The position numbers and the translations under genes are program-made. A model generated the notes under the pieces. It did not search any database and was not told where the DNA came from. It saw only the letters and a program-made list of their open reading frames with translations. This document shows, in pieces, positions 1 through 5,651 of a stretch of DNA of 11,669 nucleotides. The first letter of the stretch is position 1. Every line of letters begins with the position of its first letter. The stretch spans positions 1 through 11,669 of the forward strand of contig JAJFFA010000770.1 of the NCBI GenBank assembly GCA_021776885.1, given 5' to 3'. This DNA is from Planctomycetota bacterium. Its GTDB lineage: Bacteria; Planctomycetota; UBA1135; GCA-002686595.

Positions 1-1533
1 GCCCTCGCCCCTCAGGCCGAGGCGCAGCGCCTCGTCGAGGGCCTCCCGCGCCGCGGCCGTCTGACCGGCGCGCTGGCGTGCGAGGGCCATCCAGTACCAG
101 CCCTTGGCGTGGCCCGGGTTGGCGGCGAGCAGCCGCGCGAAGGCCGCCTGGGCCAGGTCGAAGTGATCCAGGGCGAGCTCCGCCCGACCGACCAGCTCGT
201 GGGCCTGGGGGTTGTCCGGTTGGCGCGTCAGCAGCTCCGCGACCGACGCCACCGCGTCCGCGTAGCGCTCGAGCGCCATCAGCACGTTGGCCCGCGAGAG
301 GTGCGCGTCGGCGCGCTTCGGACGCTCGCTCACCGCCCGCTCGGCGGCGACCAGAGCCAGATCGAGCTTGCCCTGGCGCTGGAACAGCGCAGCCCGGTTC
401 ACATGCACCAGGTAGTAGGCCGGATCGAGGGCCTCGGCCCGATCGAAGGAGCGGAAGGCCTCGTCGTGCTGGTCCGAGTTGACGCACGCGATCCCGCGGT
501 GGACCCAGGCGCGCTTGTCCCCGTCGTCGAGGGCCAAGGCCGCGTCGTAGGACGCGCGCGCCTCGTCCCAGCGACCGAGCTGCTCGCACAGGCTGGCGCG
601 CTGCAGGTGGGCCGAGCGGTCGTCGGGCTGGTTCTCGAGCACGGCGTCGACCTCGGCCAGGGCTTCGAGCCCCTTGCCCTCGGCCTGCAGCGCCGCAGCA
701 CGCTGCAGGCGCTCGATCTTGCCGACGCTGTAGTCCTCGCGCGTCCCGCTGAAGGGGTCCGGCATGAACAGCCGCTTGCCCCCCGCCCCCGCCTCGAGGG
801 CCGCCATGGCTTCGGCTTCGCGCCCCAGGCTGCTATAGGCCAGGCCCAGCTGGTAGCGCGCGCCGAGGTAGCCCTGCTCGAGCTCGAGGGCGCGTTCGAA
901 GTCCGCCACCGCGCCCGCCGCGTCACCGCTGGCCAGCCGCAGCTCTCCGCGCCCGGCCCAGCCGTGGGCCGCCTCCGGTGCCCGGGCGATGACGCGCTCG
1001 AAGAGCGCACCCGCGGCCTCGAACTCACCCGCCTCGAAGAGGGCCACGCCCAAGAGGTGCAGGAGCGCGGGGGAGTCGCGCTGCCCGGCAGCGTGTTCGC
1101 GCAGGAGCTCGAGGGTCCCGACGGTACCGCCCTCGGCCCGCAGCCGGTGCAGGGCCGTCAGGTAGAGCCAGACGTCGTTCTCGGGCTCGAGGGCCAGGGC
1201 GTTGGCGTAGGCGTCGCGCGCCTCCGCATTCATATGGTTGGCCGAGTAGAAGCGCGCCAGCTGCGCGTGGGCCAGGGCGCTCCCGGGCTCGATCCGGATC
1301 GCCGTCACGTAGCCCTCGATCTCGGCCAGGATCGACGGATCCAGGCCCTCGCCGGCGCTGGGCAGCACCGCGGGCGGGCCGGCGCGCTCGGGCTCCTCAG
1401 CGCCGCCACAGCCGACCGTCGTCGAGGCGAGGGCAAGGAGACCGAGGGCGAGCGCGGGGGTGAGGGGCCACTTCTTGGCCCAGCGTCCGGGGATCGGCGC
1501 TTGAAGGGTGCGTCGAGCGAGGGAGAGCAGCAT
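1..1533 (-). CDS. TPR-repeat lipoprotein (C-terminus off the window)
   Basis: The frame stays open for 511 codons from ATG at 1533 to the left edge, so the C-terminus is missing. The N-terminus has a basic region (R17, K20, K21), a hydrophobic run (about residues 25-37) and a lipobox-like T-V-G-C ending at Cys42, which suggests an exported lipoprotein. Residues 84-508 are alpha-helical repeats of about 34 residues with the TPR pattern (W/L-x2-L-G/A ... A-x3-F/Y-x2-A/L ... P), for example 155-187, 189-220, 305-337, 341-372, 374-405, 409-440 and 477-508: about ten units. A non-repeat linker with M-P-D-P-F-S-G lies at 257-263. TPR arrays usually act as protein-binding scaffolds; the partner here is unknown. 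An in-frame ATG at 1578 would add 15 Arg/Pro-rich residues before the signal peptide, so 1533 is preferred. The gene diverges from the glycosyltransferase pair across 80 bp. Codons are strongly C/G-ending, as in the other flanking genes. Confidence 0.88.
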   Translation of the reverse strand, partial: MLLSLARRTLQAPIPGRWAKKWPLTPALALGLLALASTTVGCGGAEEPERAGPPAVLPSAGEGLDPSILAEIEGYVTAIRIEPGSALAHAQLARFYSANHMNAEARDAYANALALEPENDVWLYLTALHRLRAEGGTVGTLELLREHAAGQRDSPALLHLLGVALFEAGEFEAAGALFERVIARAPEAAHGWAGRGELRLASGDAAGAVADFERALELEQGYLGARYQLGLAYSSLGREAEAMAALEAGAGGKRLFMPDPFSGTREDYSVGKIERLQRAAALQAEGKGLEALAEVDAVLENQPDDRSAHLQRASLCEQLGRWDEARASYDAALALDDGDKRAWVHRGIACVNSDQHDEAFRSFDRAEALDPAYYLVHVNRAALFQRQGKLDLALVAAERAVSERPKRADAHLSRANVLMALERYADAVASVAELLTRQPDNPQAHELVGRAELALDHFDLAQAAFARLLAANPGHAKGWYWMALARQRAGQTAAAREALDEALRLGLRGEG

Positions 1534-1613
1534 CCTGTTCCACGCCGGGCGACGGTCCGCACGTCGGGGGGGGAGCATCCTACCCGACCCCGAGCAGCCC
1601 GTCCCCTTCCAGC

Positions 1614-2669
1614 ATGCGCGTCGGCTTCGACACCACCCCCCTCGAGCGCCCCCATCCGCCCGGGGTGGTCCGCGCCGCCCGCGAGAGCCTCGCCGCCCTC
1701 GAGGCCCGCGGCCGGATCGAGGTCGTGCGCCTGCCTCCGCCCGCGGGCTCGGGCACAGCCGGGCTACGCCGCTGGCGTCGCACCGAGCTCGCCCTGGCCT
1801 CGAAGCGCGAGGGCCTGGTCGGCGTGCACTCCTTCCTGTCCGCCTTCCCCTGGCGCGGGCCCGGGCGGCGCGTGCAGACGGTCCACGAGCTGCCCTGGCG
1901 CCACGGCGTGGCCGAGAACGCGGGCTGGGCTCACCGCCTCGCTGCGCGCGTCGGCCCGCACTTCGCCGACGCGGTCCTGGTCCCGAGCGAGTTCGTCGCC
2001 CGCGACCTCGGCCTGCGCCCGGCGGCGCAGGGCGGCAAGCTGTTCGTCGTGCCCTGGGGCGTCGGCGCTCCCTTCGCCCCCGACCCGGCCCCGGGGGAGG
2101 TGGACGAGGTCGTGCTGGGCCAGCTGCGCCTGCCCGAGTCGCCCCTGCTCCTGTGCCCCGGCGCGGTGCGCGCGAAGAAGAACCTGGCGGCGACCCTGCG
2201 CGGCGTGGCCCGCCTGCGCGAGCGCGGCGGTCCGGCCCTGCACGTGGTCGTCAGCGGTGAGCACAGCGCCGACCTGCGCAGCGACCTGGGCCTGGCCCAG
2301 AAGCTCGGCCTGGCGCGCTTCGTGTCCACCCCGGGCCACCTGCCCGAGGAGAGCCTGGCCGCGCTGCTGCGCCTGGCCAGCGCAGCCTGTGTCCTGTCCC
2401 ACTCCGAGGGCTTCGGTCTGCCGGCCCTCGAGGCCCTGGCCTGCGGCACGCCGGTCATCGTGTCCCGGGACAGCGCCCAGGCCGAGGTCGCGGGCGACGC
2501 CGGCATCGCCGTCGATGCGAGCGATCCGGACTCGGTCGCGGACGGCCTGGCCCTCGCCCTCGAGGAGCGCGAAGAGCGCCGCTGGAGCGCCCCCGAGCGC
2601 GCCGCCGCCTTCTCCTGGGAGCGCACGGCCGAGTGCATCGAAGGCGTGTGGGAGGGCCTGGTCGATTGA
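1614..2669 (+). CDS. GT4-family glycosyltransferase (first of a pair)
   Basis: The 351-residue product has the two-domain layout of GT-B retaining glycosyltransferases (GT4, Glyco_trans_1). The N-terminal acceptor domain contains a glycine loop (P-P-G-V-V-R, 15-20) and the pattern T-V-H-E-L-P (89-94). The C-terminal nucleotide-sugar domain contains G-A-V-R-A-K-K-N-L (183-191), whose basic residues normally contact the donor diphosphate, and the EX7E motif S-E-G-F-G-L-P-A-L-E with E265 and E273. A-C-G-T-P-V-I-V follows at 276-283. The length is normal and there is no signal peptide or membrane segment, so it is probably cytosolic or peripheral. Donor and acceptor cannot be read from the sequence. 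A role in surface polysaccharide or glycan assembly is the usual one. The start at 1614 gives a standard N-terminus (M-R-V-G-F-D) but has no clear ribosome-binding site. The stop overlaps the start of the next gene. Confidence 0.93.
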   Translation: MRVGFDTTPLERPHPPGVVRAARESLAALEARGRIEVVRLPPPAGSGTAGLRRWRRTELALASKREGLVGVHSFLSAFPWRGPGRRVQTVHELPWRHGVAENAGWAHRLAARVGPHFADAVLVPSEFVARDLGLRPAAQGGKLFVVPWGVGAPFAPDPAPGEVDEVVLGQLRLPESPLLLCPGAVRAKKNLAATLRGVARLRERGGPALHVVVSGEHSADLRSDLGLAQKLGLARFVSTPGHLPEESLAALLRLASAACVLSHSEGFGLPALEALACGTPVIVSRDSAQAEVAGDAGIAVDASDPDSVADGLALALEEREERRWSAPERAAAFSWERTAECIEGVWEGLVD

Positions 2670-3769
2670 CGCGCGCGCCGCGCGTGCTGGTCTCGGGCCT
2701 GGTCCTGTCGCAGCCGCCGGGGGGCGTGCGGCGGCACAACGCTGAGCTCCTGCCGCGCATCGCGACGCGGCTCGCGGCACGCGGCGGGCGGCTGGCGCTG
2801 CTGGTCGGCGCGGCACCCCTGCCCTTCGACCTGCCCGAATCGGTGGAGCGCATCGTGTGCGACATCGCGAGCCCGCACCCCGTGCTGCGTGCAGCCCGCG
2901 AGGGGCGCGCCCTGACCCAGGCCCTGACGGCGGCGCGCGCGGCGGGGAGTCCCTTCGACCTGGTGCACACCGCGCACCTGCCCGCGCCGCGCCGGCTCGA
3001 GGTGCCCTACACCTTGACGCTGCACGACCTGCGCTCGATCGATCTGGCCAGCGCACCCCTCGCCCGGCGCCTGCTCGGCAAGGGCATCATCGGCCAGGCC
3101 CTGCAGCACGCCGCGCGGGTCTTCACCGTCAGCGAGACCGTGCGCGCGCGCATTGCCGAGGGCTGGCGCGTTCCGACGGCCAAGCTCGCCCTGGTGCCCA
3201 ACGCCGCGGACCACTTCGTGCCCGCGCCGCGCTGCGTCGGCCCCGACGCGCCGATCCTGCACGTGGGTCACCTGGAGCCGCGCAAGAACCTCGAGCTCCT
3301 GCTGCACGCCCTCGCAGTCGACCCGGACCTGCCGCGGGTGCTGCTCGCGGGGAGCCCCAAGGGCCAGCACGGCGAGCGCCTGGCCGCCCTGGCGCGCGAG
3401 CTGGGCGTCGAGGCGCGCGTGGACTTCCACGGCCCCTTCGAGGAGGCGGACCTGCCGGGCCTGTACGCGGGCGCCGCCTGCGTCGCCCTGCCCTCGCACC
3501 TCGAAGGCTTCGGCATCGTGGCCCTCGAGGCCCAGCGCGCCCGGGTCCCGGTGGCGGTCTCGACCTCGAAGGCCTTGATGGAGGTCGCGGGCCCCGACGT
3601 GCCGCACTTCGTACCCAACGACCCCGCCGGCTGCGCCGCAGCCCTGCGACGCGCCATCGCGACCGACCCCACCACCCTCGAGCGCCACGCCGAGCGCGCC
3701 GCGCGCTTCACCTGGGACGCCGCCGCCGACGCCTGGGTCGCGGGCTGGGACGGACTCGTCGACGAGTAG
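2666..3769 (+). CDS. GT4-family glycosyltransferase (second of a pair)
   Basis: The 367-residue product is a second GT-B retaining glycosyltransferase. It has an N-terminal glycine loop (P-P-G-G-V-R-R-H-N), T-L-H-D-L-R in the acceptor domain, the donor-binding segment H-V-G-H-L-E-P-R-K-N-L (199-209; R206 and K207), and the EX7E motif E-G-F-G-I-V-A-L-E with E280 and E288. I chose TTG at 2666 because it overlaps the upstream TGA as TTGA, is preceded by GGGAGGG (2650-2656) at a 9-nt spacing, and puts the first beta strand (R-V-L-V-S-G) near the N-terminus. GTG at 2633 is possible and would add 11 Arg/Gly-rich residues. The 4-nt overlap and strong ribosome-binding site imply translational coupling with the first glycosyltransferase. 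Both proteins end in similar W-x-G-L-V-D tails, which points to tandem duplication. The sugar specificity is unknown. Confidence 0.92.
   Translation: MTRAPRVLVSGLVLSQPPGGVRRHNAELLPRIATRLAARGGRLALLVGAAPLPFDLPESVERIVCDIASPHPVLRAAREGRALTQALTAARAAGSPFDLVHTAHLPAPRRLEVPYTLTLHDLRSIDLASAPLARRLLGKGIIGQALQHAARVFTVSETVRARIAEGWRVPTAKLALVPNAADHFVPAPRCVGPDAPILHVGHLEPRKNLELLLHALAVDPDLPRVLLAGSPKGQHGERLAALARELGVEARVDFHGPFEEADLPGLYAGAACVALPSHLEGFGIVALEAQRARVPVAVSTSKALMEVAGPDVPHFVPNDPAGCAAALRRAIATDPTTLERHAERAARFTWDAAADAWVAGWDGLVDE
3754..3767. repeat. 14-bp perfect palindrome at the end of the second glycosyltransferase gene
   Basis: ACTCGTCGACGAGT is its own reverse complement and spans the last codons and the first base of the TAG stop. 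In RNA it could form a 5-bp stem with a TCGA loop. A second weak stem (CTTC at 3771-3774 with GAAG at 3782-3785) follows, and then ATTCGTTC. There is no real U-tract. This may be a weak transcription end for the glycosyltransferase pair, or just coding sequence. Confidence 0.3.
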
Positions 3770-3796
3770 GCTTCTGCGACCGAAGATTCGTTCAGG

Positions 3797-3825
3797 TTGA
3801 CCCACCCCTCCGGCCGACCTAGCGT
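3797..3825 (+). promoter_or_regulatory. Candidate sigma-70-type promoter for the metal operon
   Basis: TTGACC at 3797-3802 matches five of six bases of the -35 consensus. After a 17-bp spacer comes TAGCGT at 3820-3825, which matches only three of six -10 bases. Transcription would start near 3832, about 4 nt before the ATG at 3836, giving a leaderless or nearly leaderless message. This fits the lack of a good ribosome-binding site there. I see no MerR/CueR-type dyad in the spacer. It is the only promoter-like pair I found in the 66-bp gap, and its position at the head of the operon supports it. Confidence 0.35.
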
Positions 3826-3835
3826 GAGACCTGTC

Positions 3836-4177
3836 ATGGCACGGATTACCGCATCGCTGCTCCTCGTCTGGGCGCTCCTCCTGGGGCCGGCCCTCTGCCT
3901 GGGCGGACTCCTGGAGCACGCCTGCGACTGCGGGGAAGACATCCAGTGCCAGCACGAAGAGTCGTGCGCGGACGATCCTTGTGCGTCCGTGACGCGCCCC
4001 AGGGATCAAGACGCAGGTACGGCTCTCGAGTTCGAGGCGTCGGCGGACCCCGTGGCGAGTTCCATTTGGGTCATCCAGGTCTGTCCCGCGGGGCGCTGGT
4101 GGTCGTCACTACCGCCTCCCCCGCCCGACCGCTCGAATCTGCCCTACGCGCAGAGCGACCGGCCGCTGCGCGTCTGA
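3836..4177 (+). CDS. Small secreted Cys/His-rich protein, putative metal-binding accessory
   Basis: The 113-residue product starts with a Sec-type signal peptide (M-A-R-I-T-A-S followed by a Leu-rich core to about residue 20; cleavage is likely near A19-C21). The P-A-L-C sequence is a poor lipobox. Residues 28-49 are dense in possible ligands: H28, C30, C32, C38, H40, C44 and C49, plus Asp/Glu residues, including C-Q-H-E-E-S-C and D-D-P-C. One more Cys lies at 83. The C-terminal 30 residues include W88-W89, a run of five prolines (93-97) and N-L-P-Y. It resembles no family I can name; the small periplasmic metal-binding proteins of other efflux operons, such as CusF, are functional analogues only. 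It precedes czcC by 109 bp in the same direction and shares the operon's codon use. The inferred role is periplasmic metal binding or delivery. The ATG at 3836 is chosen because it begins the signal peptide directly; an in-frame TTG at 3797 coincides with the candidate -35 box. Confidence 0.72.
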   Translation: MARITASLLLVWALLLGPALCLGGLLEHACDCGEDIQCQHEESCADDPCASVTRPRDQDAGTALEFEASADPVASSIWVIQVCPAGRWWSSLPPPPPDRSNLPYAQSDRPLRV

Positions 4178-4278
4178 TTCCAGAAGCTTCGCATCGTTTC
4201 GACGGGCCCAACCGCGCTCGGAGTGTGTCATCGCTCCCGGTGCTTCCCGTCGAGTTGTTCGCGAGTGAGCTTCTGGAA
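4178..4278 (+). promoter_or_regulatory. Nested inverted repeats overlapping the czcC ribosome-binding site
   Basis: The gap before czcC contains nested complementary arms. The outer pair is TTCCAGAAGCT (4178-4188) with AGCTTCTGGAA (4268-4278), 11 bp and perfect. The middle pair is TCGACGGG (4199-4206) with CCCGTCGA (4246-4253), 8 bp and perfect. The inner pairs are ACCG (4211-4214) with CGGT (4238-4241) and GGAG (4220-4223) with CTCC (4234-4237), closing a 10-nt loop. The right outer arm contains GGAA (4275-4278), the likely Shine-Dalgarno of czcC 8 nt before its ATG, so folding would hide it. The left arm starts at the first base after the stop of the upstream gene. It could be a translational control element, an RNA-processing site, or paired operator half-sites. 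It matches no riboswitch class I know. The pairing is read directly; the function is inferred. Confidence 0.5.
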
Positions 4279-4286
4279 CCGGATGA

Positions 4287-5651
4287 ATGAATCGACGTAC
4301 CGTCCCCACCCACGCGGTGTGCGCCCTGCTTGCGCTATCAGGTTGCGCAACCTATCGCCCCGCCCCCATCGAACCGCTGAGGGTTCTCGAGGATCTCGAG
4401 GCCATCGAGTGGGCGTCCCAGCGGACGACCGCGAGCGAGCCTGACCCGTCCAGGGAGACCACGGCGGTTGGCCCGCGTGAGCTCTCAGCGTTTGCTGTGA
4501 GCACGAACCCGGGGCTTGCCGCGGTTCGCGCCGAACTCGGTGTCCGTCGTGCGCTCCTGGTGGAGTCAGGACTGCTGCCTGACCCCCAGCTGGGCTGGGG
4601 CGCGATGGACGTCCTCGCGTCGCAAGTCGTCGACGGGACCTCTTCGCCGGTCGATGCCCTCTCGGGCTTCGGCTTGATGTTCCCGCTCCTGCGCCCCGGC
4701 GAGCGCGGAGCGCGGGTCGGCATCGCGGAGTGGGGCGCCGAGGAAGCTCGCTGCCGCGTCAGGGTTCTTGAATGGTCCCTCACACGGGACATCCACCTGG
4801 CCTTCGAGGAGGTTCGCGCCGCCGAGCTGCTCTTCGCTCAAACACAGGCGGTGGCCGAGCTAGCCGAGTCCACCTCCGCCTACTTCGAGCGCGCCAAGGA
4901 AGCTGGAGCCGCCACCGCGATCCAGGCCAACCTCGCCCTGGGAGAGCTTCAAGCGCTTCGACTGGACTCCATCCACGCGGAAGCTCGTGCCCGAGAAGCG
5001 CGGCAAGGGCTGAACGCTCTGCTCGGGCTGCCCCCCGTCACGCTCGTGGAGCTCAGCCGAGAAGAAGACCCCTCCGGCGCCGAGGCGCTTCAGGCCAGCG
5101 CCGAGGAGCTCACCTCTCACGCCTTGCAGGCTCGGCCCGACCTGGCCGCGCTGCTCGCGAGGTATCAGGCCTCCGAGCAGGGTGTCCGGCTGGCGATCTC
5201 GAAGCAGTTCCCGCAGATCGCCCTCGGAACGGGAATCGGGCTCACCCTTCCCTTCTTCTCGAGGTTCGGCCGGCCGGCGATTCAGACGGCCATGGCGAAG
5301 CGAGAGCAACTGAACCGGGAGTTCACGGCCGCGGTTCATTCAGCTCGGCAAGAGATCGCCGCTCTTCACACGCTCTGGCAGTTCGCCGAGCGCGAGGTGC
5401 AGCTGGTCGAGACCGCCCTGCTTCCGAACGCCGAGCAGAGCCTCGAACTCTCGCGGCAGGCGTTCGAGCAGGGTGAGGTCACGCTGCTCGAGACACTCGC
5501 CCTGCAACGCGCGTTGATCCAGGCACGAACGCGACACACAGAGACACGAGCGGAGAGGTCCAAGCGCGCCTGGGCACTCCTTGCCGCGAGCGGATGGCTC
5601 CTTGGCGCGAGCGACACGCACGCAACGACCGACGAAGAGGACCCCCGATGA
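4287..5651 (+). CDS. czcC: Outer-membrane channel of a CzcCBA-type metal efflux pump (TolC family)
   Basis: This 454-residue lipoprotein is the outer-membrane exit duct of the three-part pump. The signal peptide ends in the lipobox L-S-G-C with Cys20. The mature protein shows two TolC/OEP repeats. The first (about 65-250) has N-P-G-L-A-A-V-R, L-L-P-D-P-Q-L and a long helix ending in L-N-A-L-L-G-L-P. The second (about 275-435) has R-P-D-L-A-A-L-L, K-Q-F-P-Q-I-A-L-G, L-T-L-P-F-F and Q-A-F-E-Q-G-E-V-T-L-L-E-T-L. The second repeat is unusually short between A-L-G-T-G (312-316) and I-G-L-T-L-P: the residues that normally form the tip of the second beta hairpin are nearly absent. ATG at 4287 has GGAA 8 nt upstream; another ATG at 4283 is out of frame. 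The gene overlaps czcB by 4 nt (ATGA). The tail (440-454) is Asp/Glu/Thr-rich with no clear role. Confidence 0.9.
   Translation: MNRRTVPTHAVCALLALSGCATYRPAPIEPLRVLEDLEAIEWASQRTTASEPDPSRETTAVGPRELSAFAVSTNPGLAAVRAELGVRRALLVESGLLPDPQLGWGAMDVLASQVVDGTSSPVDALSGFGLMFPLLRPGERGARVGIAEWGAEEARCRVRVLEWSLTRDIHLAFEEVRAAELLFAQTQAVAELAESTSAYFERAKEAGAATAIQANLALGELQALRLDSIHAEARAREARQGLNALLGLPPVTLVELSREEDPSGAEALQASAEELTSHALQARPDLAALLARYQASEQGVRLAISKQFPQIALGTGIGLTLPFFSRFGRPAIQTAMAKREQLNREFTAAVHSARQEIAALHTLWQFAEREVQLVETALLPNAEQSLELSRQAFEQGEVTLLETLALQRALIQARTRHTETRAERSKRAWALLAASGWLLGASDTHATTDEEDPR

Noticed and set aside
2633..2668. GTG at 2633 as the start of the second glycosyltransferase
   Set aside because: It would add an Arg/Gly-rich stretch before the first beta strand and lacks the strong ribosome-binding site that precedes TTG at 2666. 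It remains possible.
109..2745. Plus-strand open frame of 878 codons
   Set aside because: It runs antisense to the TPR gene and then out of frame through the first glycosyltransferase. Its translation shows no domain pattern, while the overlapping frames have clear TPR and GT4 motifs. Long empty frames are expected at this GC content.
3797..3838. TTG at 3797 as the start of the small Cys/His protein
   Set aside because: It would put 13 polar residues before an otherwise complete signal peptide, and it coincides with the candidate -35 box.
1931..4009. Minus-strand open frame of 692 codons
   Set aside because: It is antisense to both glycosyltransferase genes and part of the small Cys/His gene. 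It is Arg/Gly/Ala-rich and has no recognisable motif.
3946..4290. 114-codon plus-strand frame ending at the czcC start
   Set aside because: It overlaps the small Cys/His gene in another frame, has no motif, and is explained by GC-rich shadow coding.
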